From NCBI RefSeq assembly GCF_001875725.1, contig NZ_MLCQ01000025.1, positions 1 through 64,000 on the forward strand: a stretch of 64,000 bases of DNA. The letters run 5' to 3'. The notes under the pieces are model-generated. The model was not told the origin of the DNA. It worked only from the letters and a program-made list of their open reading frames with translations, and did no database searches. Positions within the stretch are counted from its first letter, which is position 1, and every line of letters starts with the position of its first letter. A program made the translations under genes and the position numbers. The DNA comes from Corynebacterium sp. NML140438 (GTDB lineage Bacteria > Actinomycetota > Actinomycetes > Mycobacteriales > Mycobacteriaceae). Shown piece after piece: positions 14,966 to 24,462 of this stretch.

Positions 14966-17900
14966 TTAGATACCTCCAATCCTACGTACCGTCGCCACCG
15001 TCGATGCCTTACGCGTCATACCGCGAACATTCGAACCAGCAGTGACCTCAGCCACCAGCTTGTCCACCTGGTCCGCGGTGTACATAGCCTCGCCATCCAG
15101 CGCGATATGCACCTCCTTGGCGACCTGGTCTCGCACACCCGGTGTCGCCACCGAGCTATCTAGCTTCCAGGTCACGCCGAGGTCCGCAGCCGAGGTCGCA
15201 TTACGGTTCGCCGCGCGCAGATAATCACCGCGCAGCTTCTCGTTGCCCTTGGCAAACGCCTCCGACGTCTGGTTGAGCGACGTGATCGCTTTCTCTAAAC
15301 CCGCGATGGTTTCCTCGAGCGGCTGCGTCTTCCCATACAGCTCCACCTCATTGGTGAAGTCCTCGATGGTGCGCCGCATATCCTGCGCGTCATCACGCGC
15401 ATCCCAAATCGGCTTAAGCGCTTCATTGGTCCGTAGCTTCTCCTCCGCCGCCGCGAGCTGCGGCAACTGAGACCGCAACACCGCCATGGTGTCGCCGCTG
15501 CGGAACGCGGTCTCACCCATGAGCCGTAGCGTGCGATTCAACGCCTCCTCGTCAATTTGCACGCCCGTCTCATTCATGAGCGTGCCCAGCACATTGCGCA
15601 GCGAATTCACCTGAGCGAGCTGGCCGCGATACTCATTCGCAAACTGGCCGTTAGCACCCATCTGGTAGCCCCAACGGCCCAGGATGTTCTTATCGAGCGC
15701 CTGCTGCGCCTCGGCAAGCTCCGCCATAACCTTAGCGATCTGCTCCATGCCAGTCGCGTCCTCGAGGTCGACGCCGGCGACTTTCGCCGACATCTTAATC
15801 AGACGCTCCTGCGCGGTAAGCAAATCCTGCTGGTTGCGGAAGTTCTGCAGCGCTGCCTTACGCGCTGCGTCCTCCGCCTTAATCACGGACAGGCGCGACT
15901 CAAGCTCACCCTTGAGAGCTGTGGCCCGCGCCGACTCGTAGGCATACAGCTTCGAAATCGCCGTGTCACTCCACTTGTCGAGCATGCCAGCCGCCACATC
16001 CGCCTGGAACTGCATGTAAGAGTCCCAGTCCTCGAACAGACCATTAGCACGAATAGCACGAGCCTTAGCCTGCGCCTCCAACTCCTTGTCCAAGTCCTGG
16101 CGAGCCTTCGCCACGCTGATAGCAGACTCCATCTCCGCAGATGCCTTATCAGCCACAGCCACCCGCAGGTTAAACATGGCGGTGCGCTGCTCCATGAGCC
16201 CACGCACCAACTCCTGCTGCAGCGACGCAACGTTCTGCTGCATCGTCGCCACCAGCTTCGCGTACTCGGCAATCGTGCCGAGCCCGTCTGCCAGTGTCTT
16301 CAACGCTTCCAGCTGCGCCTTACGCACCCGCTCAATGATGTCCTTGATGAAGCCCACGATCTTCTTGATGATGCCGATCGCCTGCTTGAGCATGTCAACG
16401 GCAACACCCAAAGACAGGCCCGCAGGCCCAACCATGGACGCAGCACCACCCAGCGCGGACGTGACCGCGCCAAGGCCTTGGGAGACTATCGCAGCCGGGG
16501 CGCCCATAGCGGTGAGCTGGCTAGCCAGCCCCTCCGCCATCGGCACCATGCCCATGATGGACTCCTGCGACAGCAGGACGATGTTGTCGAGGTCCTGCGC
16601 TTGTGCTTTCTTTGCCGCCACGAGCTCCTGCTCGGACTTCTTCACGGCCTCGTTAGCCTTGGTGATTTCCTCCTCTCTCTTTGTCGCGTTCTCCGCCGCG
16701 TTGTCGGCCTGGTCCTCACGCACCCGCTTGAGCTTCTCTTCGGCGTCGGCCACCTTGTCGGCAGCCGCAGCGCGCTTCTCATCCGAATCCGCTTCGGCCT
16801 GCTTGGCCTTAGCTTCATCAACAGCCTTTTGTGCATCGTCGAGCTTGCGTTGCTCGGCCTTCGACAAGCCGCCCTCATCGTTCATGAGGTCCTCGAGTTC
16901 CTTGCGCGCGTCGGCGAGGGCTTTTTCTTTCTCGGCGATGGTGTCGAGGTGACCAAGTTGTCGGTCGCGTGCGTCCCAAATCGCGGACTCGCCGTCAACA
17001 ACGGCTTTGATGATGTCCTGGCCGGGTAGGTCCAGGCCAAGGTCGAAGAAGGCGTTGACTCCGGCGCGCGCGTTGATGCCTTCAATCGTCTTCGGGTCGG
17101 CGGCTTTCGCCAGCCACTCCTGCGCACCCTCCGCGACGTCCGCCAGCACATCCGTCTGCGCCTTGATAGCAGGCACGAGAGTACCCACAGACCGGATAAC
17201 GTCGGCGAGCGTCTTCCACTGCGCCGCATTAAAAACCGGCTCGGGCGAGCCAGACTTATTGATGGCCATGGCGCCGTGCTCAAGCCAGCCGCCATTATCA
17301 AATAGGCCCAGCTTCGGCAGGATACCGCCCTCGGCGTAGCCGTGACCGTGACCCCACATAGTGGTGAGGTCGGTTCCGTATCGACCTTTGTAGTAGCGCA
17401 GGGCCGCGTTCATATTCGCCCACGGGTCACGACGGTCATCCGGCAATTCCGGGTCACGGTGAGCAGCAAATGTGCCAGGGATAATCTGCAGCAAACCAAC
17501 ACCAGCAGACTCGCCCGTGCCGTTCACATCCACAATCTGCTGAGCAATATCAGCATTACCACCAGACTCCGACATGATCTGCGCCAGCATGGCATTAACC
17601 TGCGCCGGGTCATCGGCATTGAACCCCTGGCGACGCATAGCAGCCATAGCCATTTCACGCCATGATTCCGCACTACCTGTCGTACCCGATGCTCCTGCAT
17701 AGCTTGTTGCCTCGTCGGCTTTGCCGAGAATGAAATCCTTAGCAGCAACCCATGCCTTATCAAAGAAGGCAGAAGGAAGATCACCGATAACACCAGGAGC
17801 ATTGAACCCTGAGATTTTGCCCTTAACAGCATCAATAATGGGGTTAAACAGGTCGGTTACGCGCTCCTTGATAGAGCGGAATACAGCCTTAGCGCCGTCC

Positions 17901-20900
17901 CAGACCATCTCCACCATATTCTTCGGGTCACCCAATGGCTGCTGCGATGCCACGTGAACGTGGTTACGGTGAGCATTCATAGTCCCCGCACCATAGAAAC
18001 CGAAACCGTCACCAACGTCTTTGCCATGTTTCACGTTGTGGCTGAACGGGCTATGGATAAGCTCGAGCAAGCCTTTTCCGTAGTTGTTGAAAAGGTTCAT
18101 GGCAGCAGACTGCATTTGCGGAGTGTCGTCCGTTCCATTCGAAAAGTCCACGGCGAGACCCTGACCATGGTAATCATTCGAATTGCGCAGCGTTGATGTG
18201 ATTGTCATCATCGGGTAGTACTTGTTGACCCAATCGGTGATGGACCCGATGACGCCGCCAGCGTAGAACCCTCCGATTTTTCGCTGGTCATCATCATAAA
18301 GGTACTGTGCGACACCCCGCTCGCCGCCCATTCGGGCTGCTGCGTTGACGCCATCGACCCAGGCTGTGCCGAGGACGCGGGTTGCTTCGGGCCGCATGAC
18401 CGCTTCTCCACCAGACAGCCCAATCGACATGCCAGTTTTCGGTTCGATGAACGTGTACGGGTCCCGGCCTGGGGTGTACCCGGGAAGAATGCCACCACGG
18501 GCAAACTTGATTTCTTGCAACTGGTCGAGGCCGACAAGACCTGCAACTGCATTCCATGCCTTACGGATACCGCCGTTATATACAACGTCCACGACAAATT
18601 GCACGGGTGCTTTAGTTTTGTCTTTGATTCCGTCCCAGATTCGACCGATAGCGTCCACAGCAGTCTGGAACCAGCCTTTGACCGTATCGAGTCCGCGACC
18701 GAGTGGGGCGAAGACGTTTCCATCGATCCAAGTCCAACCGGCATGCAGCATATCGCGCATCCAATTCCACTTATCGACGAGCCAGCCGATAGCTTCCTGC
18801 GCCCGATTCCACAGATTCACATAGCCCTGAATGGAGCGCATGATGACGTTGTCCCAAATCCAGGACACCACCGTGACGAGGACACCGTAGAGCCAATTCC
18901 ACTTATCGAATACCCAGCCCAGGGCCGAAGAAACAGCAGGCCACAAAGTATCCGTGAAGAACGACGCCAACGGGACGAGCACGTTATCGCGCAGCCAGCC
19001 CCACACGGCTGTCACCGCGTCGAGCATTGCCTGCCACTTATCAGATACCCACGTAAGCACCGAATCAATCGTCGGCCATAAAGTCTCTGTGAAGAACGCA
19101 CCCAGAGGCCGGAATACTTTCTCGTTCAGCCATTCCCAGCCAGCCGACAATTTATCGACTACCCACTGCCAACCATCGGCAAGTGCCGCGGTGAACTTCG
19201 ACCACAGCTCACGCCCAGTCTCCGTCTTCGTAAAGAACCAAATAAGGCCAGCAGTCAGAGCAGCAATCGCCGTTACCACAATGCCGATAACGTTGGCCTT
19301 CATCGCAAGGTTCATGCCTTCCTGGGCAGCCTTAGCGAGCTTAGTCGCCGTGGTCACGGCCGTCATGCCAAGTGACCACGCTTTCCACACACCGCTCGCA
19401 GTGCCTACCGCGGCAAGCAGTGGCACCAAGTAATCCTTATTCTTAAGTATCCACTCGCCAAGCGAGGTGAGCTTCCCGACAACGTTCTCAAGCACCGGTC
19501 CGAGTTGCTCCGCAAAAGACGCCGCCAGCGGCATGACCTTATCAATCACTAGCTGCATGGCAGGAGCAATAGAATCAAAAATCTTAGACGCTACCGGCTC
19601 CAAAGCAGCCAGCGCATTCAGCTTGAATTGATCCCAATTCTCCGCAAAGTCGGCAGTTTCCTCCGCAACACCATTAATAGTGTCCGACGTCGCACCAGTC
19701 GCAGCCATGAAATCATCAACTGACAGCGTGCCAGTCTTGACAGCGTCCACAAATTGCGCAGCGCCACGAGTACCGAAGATTCCCGACGCCATATCAATCG
19801 CGCCAGCGTCGTCACCCGCGTTAATAAGCTCCTCGATACTGCCAATCGTCTCTTTCAGCGCCTCCGGTGCATCACGCCCCTCGGACGAAAACTCCGCGAG
19901 AGCGCGCTGCATCGACTGCAACGTCTTATCTGCATCAAGACCAGCTTTATCCATCTGGCCTACCAAGGCAGCAGAATCGGCCATATCGAACCCAAAGCCA
20001 CGCAACGACGGGCCAGCCTTCACAGCGGAGTTCGCAAGCTCAGACACCGACAAGCCAGTAGCCTGCGACACCTGGAACATTTTGTCCAACATGTCAGGCA
20101 TGTCCTTGGCCTCTACACCGAAGCCGTTCATAGCCTGAGACAGCGAGTTAATGTCAGCGTCGACGCCGAGCTCTTGCAGCTGCAGCATCGACCGCGTCAT
20201 ATCCTCAAGCGGCTTACCCGTCAGCCCCAGGCGGGTATTCAGATCCGCGGCGGTTGAGCCAATGGCTTCGAAGTCCCCACCAATGCCCACAGACTCCTTC
20301 GCGACGTTCCGAATATTTTCTTTGAGCGCCTCGAATGCTTCACCCGTCGCACCGGTCCCGGCGCGCACCGTGTCCCACGTGTTGTCGAAGGTTGTTCCGA
20401 CCTTGACCAGGCCCGCAAGCCCACCGGCTACAGCACCGGCCGCCACAGTCATGCCAGTCTTAAGCTTGGCGCCAATATCGTGAAACGAGGTTCCAGCGTC
20501 GTCGGCTGCGGCTTTCGCTTTGTCCATTTCTTTGCGAAGGCCGCCCATAACGCCCTTATGGCGGTCTTCCTCATCCTTTGCGGACTTCTGCGCATCCTCA
20601 AGCTTGCCGACTGTTTTAGCGTAGTCCTCGGCCTGGTCCGCAGCCTTCTTCTGCGCGGCAGTGGTGTCCTGCTCCGCCTTCTTCAGCTTCACATTCGCGT
20701 CTGCGACCTTGGCCTTGGCGTCCTCGAGCTTCGCGAGCTCCTTGGTTCCAGAATCGCCCTTGGCGAGAGCTTTCTGGTAGTCCTCCTCGGCGGCTTTTTG
20801 CTTCGCAATGGCAGCCTGCACCTTCTGGCGAGCAACCTCTTCCTTACCTGCAGCAGACTCTGCGGCCTTGCCAAGGTCATCGACTTTCTTCTTCGACGCC

Positions 20901-21076
20901 GCGGCCTGACGCTCGAGAGACTTCACCATGTCATCCGCAGTCTTCTGCACCGCGCCCGAAGCCTTTTTCGACGCCGCCTCCGCAGGCTTCACAAGCCCCT
21001 TTTCGATACGCTGCGTGATTCCCTCAAACGTCGGGACGAACGGGACGGACACCCAGCCGAGTGCGTTGTCTGCCAT
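14966..21076 (-). CDS. Tape measure protein with peptidase and transglycosylase domains
   Basis: A 2036-residue protein that sets tail length and is ejected at infection. Residues 20-190 are charged coiled coil; about 190-620 is the conserved TP901-like region with hydrophobic segments; about 620-800 contain Trp-rich tandem repeats of roughly 35-40 residues (DKWNWLYGVL..., DKWNWMRDML...). About 950-1040 resemble an M15-type zinc peptidase (HGQGLAVDFS, HRNHVHVA) and about 1130-1250 a soluble lytic transglycosylase (IMSESGG with the catalytic Glu, VGLLQIIPGTF). The remainder is coiled coil. Both enzymatic domains would open the cell wall for DNA entry. Confidence 0.92.
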   Translation of the reverse strand: MADNALGWVSVPFVPTFEGITQRIEKGLVKPAEAASKKASGAVQKTADDMVKSLERQAAASKKKVDDLGKAAESAAGKEEVARQKVQAAIAKQKAAEEDYQKALAKGDSGTKELAKLEDAKAKVADANVKLKKAEQDTTAAQKKAADQAEDYAKTVGKLEDAQKSAKDEEDRHKGVMGGLRKEMDKAKAAADDAGTSFHDIGAKLKTGMTVAAGAVAGGLAGLVKVGTTFDNTWDTVRAGTGATGEAFEALKENIRNVAKESVGIGGDFEAIGSTAADLNTRLGLTGKPLEDMTRSMLQLQELGVDADINSLSQAMNGFGVEAKDMPDMLDKMFQVSQATGLSVSELANSAVKAGPSLRGFGFDMADSAALVGQMDKAGLDADKTLQSMQRALAEFSSEGRDAPEALKETIGSIEELINAGDDAGAIDMASGIFGTRGAAQFVDAVKTGTLSVDDFMAATGATSDTINGVAEETADFAENWDQFKLNALAALEPVASKIFDSIAPAMQLVIDKVMPLAASFAEQLGPVLENVVGKLTSLGEWILKNKDYLVPLLAAVGTASGVWKAWSLGMTAVTTATKLAKAAQEGMNLAMKANVIGIVVTAIAALTAGLIWFFTKTETGRELWSKFTAALADGWQWVVDKLSAGWEWLNEKVFRPLGAFFTETLWPTIDSVLTWVSDKWQAMLDAVTAVWGWLRDNVLVPLASFFTDTLWPAVSSALGWVFDKWNWLYGVLVTVVSWIWDNVIMRSIQGYVNLWNRAQEAIGWLVDKWNWMRDMLHAGWTWIDGNVFAPLGRGLDTVKGWFQTAVDAIGRIWDGIKDKTKAPVQFVVDVVYNGGIRKAWNAVAGLVGLDQLQEIKFARGGILPGYTPGRDPYTFIEPKTGMSIGLSGGEAVMRPEATRVLGTAWVDGVNAAARMGGERGVAQYLYDDDQRKIGGFYAGGVIGSITDWVNKYYPMMTITSTLRNSNDYHGQGLAVDFSNGTDDTPQMQSAAMNLFNNYGKGLLELIHSPFSHNVKHGKDVGDGFGFYGAGTMNAHRNHVHVASQQPLGDPKNMVEMVWDGAKAVFRSIKERVTDLFNPIIDAVKGKISGFNAPGVIGDLPSAFFDKAWVAAKDFILGKADEATSYAGASGTTGSAESWREMAMAAMRRQGFNADDPAQVNAMLAQIMSESGGNADIAQQIVDVNGTGESAGVGLLQIIPGTFAAHRDPELPDDRRDPWANMNAALRYYKGRYGTDLTTMWGHGHGYAEGGILPKLGLFDNGGWLEHGAMAINKSGSPEPVFNAAQWKTLADVIRSVGTLVPAIKAQTDVLADVAEGAQEWLAKAADPKTIEGINARAGVNAFFDLGLDLPGQDIIKAVVDGESAIWDARDRQLGHLDTIAEKEKALADARKELEDLMNDEGGLSKAEQRKLDDAQKAVDEAKAKQAEADSDEKRAAAADKVADAEEKLKRVREDQADNAAENATKREEEITKANEAVKKSEQELVAAKKAQAQDLDNIVLLSQESIMGMVPMAEGLASQLTAMGAPAAIVSQGLGAVTSALGGAASMVGPAGLSLGVAVDMLKQAIGIIKKIVGFIKDIIERVRKAQLEALKTLADGLGTIAEYAKLVATMQQNVASLQQELVRGLMEQRTAMFNLRVAVADKASAEMESAISVAKARQDLDKELEAQAKARAIRANGLFEDWDSYMQFQADVAAGMLDKWSDTAISKLYAYESARATALKGELESRLSVIKAEDAARKAALQNFRNQQDLLTAQERLIKMSAKVAGVDLEDATGMEQIAKVMAELAEAQQALDKNILGRWGYQMGANGQFANEYRGQLAQVNSLRNVLGTLMNETGVQIDEEALNRTLRLMGETAFRSGDTMAVLRSQLPQLAAAEEKLRTNEALKPIWDARDDAQDMRRTIEDFTNEVELYGKTQPLEETIAGLEKAITSLNQTSEAFAKGNEKLRGDYLRAANRNATSAADLGVTWKLDSSVATPGVRDQVAKEVHIALDGEAMYTADQVDKLVAEVTAGSNVRGMTRKASTVATVRRIGGI

Positions 21077-21098
21077 TGTGAAGTTCTCCTTTTATGAT

Positions 21099-21716
21099 TT
21101 ATCCAGCGGTCAAACCACGTGCTTGCATGCGCGCCATCGCCGCCTGCTTCTCCGCCTGGTCCTTGCGGTCCTTACGAGCCGTAAGAAGCGGGTGCTGCTG
21201 CCCGGTCAAAGCACCGAAAATTCCGGCGAGAATGATCGACTCCGAAGTCAACGGGTCAAACTCCGATGAGGTCTCCGCCCAGAACAAGGAATCTGGGCGC
21301 CGCCGTAGCCCCTCCATGAGAATCGCCAGCCTGCGGGTTGACAATTTGCCACGCGGCCAGTCCCCCAGGTCCACCTGGTAGAAGTGCTGCAGGTCCGCTT
21401 CCACGAGCTCGAGGTAATCCACGACCCGCGCCAGAATCGACAGGCGTTCACGGTTAATCCCAATCGCCACAAGCCACGCCTCCACCAGGCGACGAGCATC
21501 ACCAGCACGTGGGAACGCTAACCCCCACGACATTTGCGAACGGGCAGTCATAAAGTTCGGGTCCAACCCTTCACCCCGCAGCAAGGCGATAGTCGACTCA
21601 AAGCCCGCCATGATCGGGTCGGCCACGCCCTCCATGTGGACGGTTCGGCCAGACCCCAGCCGAACATCAAACTTGACGGTGCGCGCCCCCGCGGCTTCAA
21701 CCTCGAGAGGCAACAC
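21099..21716 (-). CDS. Tail assembly chaperone, second gene
   Basis: A 205-residue protein between the first chaperone gene and the tape measure, the position of gpT-like chaperone extensions. It begins at a GTG three bases after the stop of the upstream gene in a different frame. In many siphoviruses the two are joined by programmed frameshifting; I see no classical slippery heptamer at the junction, so separate translation is the simpler reading. Confidence 0.65.
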   Translation of the reverse strand: MLPLEVEAAGARTVKFDVRLGSGRTVHMEGVADPIMAGFESTIALLRGEGLDPNFMTARSQMSWGLAFPRAGDARRLVEAWLVAIGINRERLSILARVVDYLELVEADLQHFYQVDLGDWPRGKLSTRRLAILMEGLRRRPDSLFWAETSSEFDPLTSESIILAGIFGALTGQQHPLLTARKDRKDQAEKQAAMARMQARGLTAG

Positions 21717-21719
21717 AGG

Positions 21720-22076
21720 CTAGTCCTCGTGGTCGATAGTGTTCTCCACCGCGCCCACAGCTTCGCCGTACGCCGTCGACACAGCCTCGTAGTCACGAAC
21801 CTTGGCACCGGCGTTCTTCAGCAGGAAACGCGACTTCGCGGTAAGTGCACCGGCGAGGAACGTTGCGTAGTTTCCGCGCTGGGCGTGGTCAAGGAGTTCG
21901 AAGTCGAGGTCCTGGGGGTCCTTGATGGCTTCGAGGGTGACCTTGTTGCCGTTGGCAAGGGTCACGGAAAACTCGATGGTCTCCACGGTCGTGTCGGCTG
22001 GGGTGTTCGTGGTCTTTTCGTCGGTGTTGTTTTCGACGACTTCCACCTTGTCGCTAGTGGTCTTTCGTGTAGTCAT
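21720..22076 (-). CDS. Tail assembly chaperone, first gene
   Basis: A 118-residue protein. After an acidic, Thr-rich N-terminus the core (IEFSVTLANGNKVTLEAIKDPQDLDFELLDH) is typical of actinophage tail chaperones that coat the tape measure during assembly. The ATG at 22076 is chosen because GGAGGG lies seven bases upstream; the open frame extends further upstream but through the tRNA-like element. Confidence 0.75.
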   Translation of the reverse strand: MTTRKTTSDKVEVVENNTDEKTTNTPADTTVETIEFSVTLANGNKVTLEAIKDPQDLDFELLDHAQRGNYATFLAGALTAKSRFLLKNAGAKVRDYEAVSTAYGEAVGAVENTIDHED

Positions 22077-22172
22077 GTGTGGTCCCTCCAATAGGTTTAA
22101 CAAGGTGGCCCCTAAAACGATTTGAGGTGTTTTCTTCCCAGGGACCACCCGAAGATGGAAGAAAACACCAAG

Positions 22173-22229
22173 TGCGGATAGCAGGAATCGAACCTGCGCC
22201 CTCATGCTCTGCCACTGAGCTATATCCAC
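22173..22229 (-). ncRNA. tRNA-like element lacking an anticodon arm (element a)
   Basis: On the minus strand GTGGATA (22229-22223) pairs with TATCCGC (22180-22174), GCTC/GAGC forms a D-arm with loop AGTGGCA, and GCAGG-TTCGATT-CCTGC is a perfect T-arm. Only ATGAGGGC lies between D-arm and T-arm, so the anticodon arm and variable loop are missing. Total 57 bases, no CCA. It lies in the late transcript between the tail-tube and chaperone genes. Confidence 0.7.
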
Positions 22230-22233
22230 AAGC

Positions 22234-22268
22234 GGCCCGCGCCCAGATGAATCACTCAGGCGCGGGCC
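22234..22268. terminator. GC-rich stem-loop after the tail-tube gene
   Basis: A perfect 10-bp stem GGCCCGCGCC/GGCGCGGGCC with a 15-base loop. No T-run follows on the minus strand, so it may attenuate or stabilise the 3' end of the abundant tail-tube mRNA rather than end transcription fully. The tRNA-like element follows five bases further. Confidence 0.55.
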
Positions 22269-22331
22269 TAACCAATTGCCGTACATTACGGCGCGAGGAC
22301 GTCACCCTCGCTATTTACCGACGTACCCCCG

Positions 22332-23330
22332 TTACTTCACGGTGATGGTGGTAGAAGAACCGCCCTCGAGAGAACCACCATTGGCAGTGACCGCGGACGC
22401 GCCATTGACGGTGTACGGACCGCCAGCTTTACCGGTTACAGTGACGCCAGTAGCACCAGCGGTACGCAGTGCCGCCTGGATGGTGGCGCCCGTAGCGTTG
22501 TAGTCCTGGGCGGCGGTCGTGTGACCGTCTGCGGTGATGGTGAACGTGCCACCGGAAACACCAGACGGCAGGGTCACGGTCTTAGCGACCGTGGCCGTCT
22601 CACCGGACTTGGGATCCTTGAAGTTGATAAGGTCCACACCGTCGACGCCCTTAGCAACCTCATCAGTTTCCTTGACGTAGACAACGCCCTTCTCTCCACC
22701 CTGCGGGACGAAGGCATCACCGGAGGCGATCTTGGACTCGAGGTTATCGATGTCCTGGAAGATCTTCTTCTCAACCTTCACGACAGCATCCTCCGTAATC
22801 AGGTAGTAGTTCTCCTCAAACATGACCTCATCGTCACCATTGATGTAGTCAATATTGAGAGTGTGCGCAGTCGGGTCATTGCCCTGGTTACGGTCAGCGA
22901 CCGTCAGGTTGGCCTTTTCACGAGAAACCTTGATGCCCATAACTCCAGACTGGAACTTGTGGACACGGGCGACATACGCCTGGGCAACCTCGTTGGTGTG
23001 CTTGCGGTACAGCACGGAATCCTGGTTAACGGTATCCGGCCATTCGATGTAGTCGAGAACCGGGGAACCAGGAATGAGGTCAACGGAGCCCGTGACGTCA
23101 CCCGCGGTGTAGGACGTTGCTGACTGACCACCAGTGAGCGGGGTCTTGTTCGAATCGACGTTGCGAGTTTCGTTCCAAGTGGAATCATTCGGCTCAAGAC
23201 CAGCGGAGTGCCAGCCAGGGCCGAACGTGCCGGTCTTAATGTCAATTGCGGGGTTCTCCCCGAAATGCATGAGGACTTCCTTGTCCTCGAGGACTCGAAT
23301 GTTAAGGCCCTCGGTACGCTTCTGCGCCAT
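22332..23330 (-). CDS. Major tail (tube) protein
   Basis: A 332-residue tail-tube protein. The N-terminal two thirds are the tube domain (GTFGPGWHSAGLEPNDSTW...TAGDVTGSVDLIPGSPVLDYIEWPD). The C-terminal 90 residues (VTLPSGVSGGTFTITADG...SSTTITVK) form a Thr/Gly-rich Ig-like add-on of the type displayed on the outside of tails. It lies between the tail terminator gene and the chaperones, as in other siphoviruses. Confidence 0.82.
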   Translation of the reverse strand: MAQKRTEGLNIRVLEDKEVLMHFGENPAIDIKTGTFGPGWHSAGLEPNDSTWNETRNVDSNKTPLTGGQSATSYTAGDVTGSVDLIPGSPVLDYIEWPDTVNQDSVLYRKHTNEVAQAYVARVHKFQSGVMGIKVSREKANLTVADRNQGNDPTAHTLNIDYINGDDEVMFEENYYLITEDAVVKVEKKIFQDIDNLESKIASGDAFVPQGGEKGVVYVKETDEVAKGVDGVDLINFKDPKSGETATVAKTVTLPSGVSGGTFTITADGHTTAAQDYNATGATIQAALRTAGATGVTVTGKAGGPYTVNGASAVTANGGSLEGGSSTTITVK

Positions 23331-23333
23331 GAT

Positions 23334-23741
23334 TTATACAACCTTTCGTGTTGTGCCACAGCTGTAGGAGCATGTGGCGACGTACCCGCCCTTGAGACTG
23401 TCCGGGCCAACGATGACGCCGGTAGTGCGGGTTCTGGAAATGGAAAGACCCAGCCCACCAAGCGGACTGAGCAAATACTCGTTAATGCTGCGCCCCACAC
23501 GCCGCGCAATCGCATACGTCGGAGCGTGGACACTTACCCGCACGAGCTGGCGGTCATGCCCGGTATCCCGGACCTGCGGTGCCCCATCCGCGACTACGAC
23601 AGCAGCACCCATAGTCGGGTTCCAGCCTTTCGGTAACGAGTGCTCACACACCGTCACCTCACTGGGTAGTGCACGTCGTAGCTGCGCGTACAGCTTTTGG
23701 GTCGGATCCTGAGAAAACAGGAATCCTGCAATTGAGTCCAT
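23334..23741 (-). CDS. Tail terminator (tail completion) protein
   Basis: A 135-residue protein directly upstream of the tail-tube gene. The sequence (TQKLYAQLRRALPSEVTV...LVRVSVHAPTYAIARRVGRSINEYLLS) matches the alpha/beta pattern of gpU-like terminators that cap the finished tail and join it to the head. Assignment rests on position and pattern. Confidence 0.65.
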   Translation of the reverse strand: MDSIAGFLFSQDPTQKLYAQLRRALPSEVTVCEHSLPKGWNPTMGAAVVVADGAPQVRDTGHDRQLVRVSVHAPTYAIARRVGRSINEYLLSPLGGLGLSISRTRTTGVIVGPDSLKGGYVATCSYSCGTTRKVV

Positions 23742-23756
23742 AGGACACCTCCCCTG

Positions 23757-24110
23757 CTACTCCGGCGGGTTCAGCTGCAACCCAGCCGCATGAATAGCAT
23801 TCGTAATAGCCCCTAGCCTGGCTTCGAAAGCCACAGCGTAGGGATGGTTAATGAGTAGGACTGCACGTTGACGCCCGACACGGTTCTCGCCCACCTCGAC
23901 GTTGAACACCTCGGTCTGCGAACCATGGGTGAATCCGGCGGTGTCCGGCGTGAGTTCGCGCTTATCGGCGGGCCACGCCGCCTGCACAAATTCGGAGACT
24001 TCCTCCGCCGCATCCTGCGCCTGGGCCGCAACCTCTGGCTGCGCCAGCAGCTTGTCGAACGCGTCCTCGTTCCAGTGAAACGTCGGACGGTAGAACTTAG
24101 AGCCCGCCAT
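23757..24110 (-). CDS. HK97 gp10-like neck protein
   Basis: A 117-residue protein starting at the ATG at 24110, inside the last 14 bases of the previous gene. The N-terminal LLAQPEVAAQAQDAAEEVSEFVQAAWP helix and the QRAVLLINHPYAVAFEARLGAI segment near the C-terminus are typical of the HK97 gp10 family, which sits at the head-tail neck. Confidence 0.65.
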   Translation of the reverse strand: MAGSKFYRPTFHWNEDAFDKLLAQPEVAAQAQDAAEEVSEFVQAAWPADKRELTPDTAGFTHGSQTEVFNVEVGENRVGRQRAVLLINHPYAVAFEARLGAITNAIHAAGLQLNPPE

Positions 24111-24462
24111 CGTCGGACACCTCCGCAGCCACCGCGGTGAACACAACCTTGGGACGGTGACGTGACACAACAGGCCGACGCCCCGGCGAGTAGTCGAAGC
24201 CCCGTGCCTGGACGATGTACACGCGGCCGCGAATATCGACCCGCGCCCCGTCCTCCACGACAGCGCCAGGCGGGGCGTACACGGTCAGCCGGTTCACGTC
24301 CGCCGTGAAATAGCCATCGTCCGTGACCTCCGAATCACCGGCAGGGCCAATGACACAGTGCTCAATGGTGGCCACGACCTCGTTGCTCAGCAGCTTGCCG
24401 TAGTCGGAATACGTCGGCTCGCCCAGGACAGTGACAGTCTCCCCATGCTGGTCTGGAAACAT
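24097..24462 (-). CDS. Head-tail connector (stopper-like) protein
   Basis: A 121-residue, beta-rich protein. The ATG overlaps the stop of the preceding connector gene. VNRLTVYAPPGAVVEDGARVDIRGRVYIVQARGFDYSP resembles head-closure stopper proteins of siphoviruses. Position between the adaptor and the gp10-like gene supports the role. Confidence 0.6.
   Translation of the reverse strand: MFPDQHGETVTVLGEPTYSDYGKLLSNEVVATIEHCVIGPAGDSEVTDDGYFTADVNRLTVYAPPGAVVEDGARVDIRGRVYIVQARGFDYSPGRRPVVSRHRPKVVFTAVAAEVSDDGGL

Noticed and set aside
15557-17029. 490-residue plus-strand open frame
   Set aside because: Antisense to the tape measure; Leu/Arg/His-rich shadow.
21714-21760. Programmed frameshift between the chaperone genes
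   Set aside because: Common in siphoviruses, but I found no slippery heptamer at the junction and the second gene has its own GTG.
22081-22286. Upstream extension of the first chaperone gene
   Set aside because: It would translate the tRNA-like element and ignores the good ribosome-binding site before 22076.
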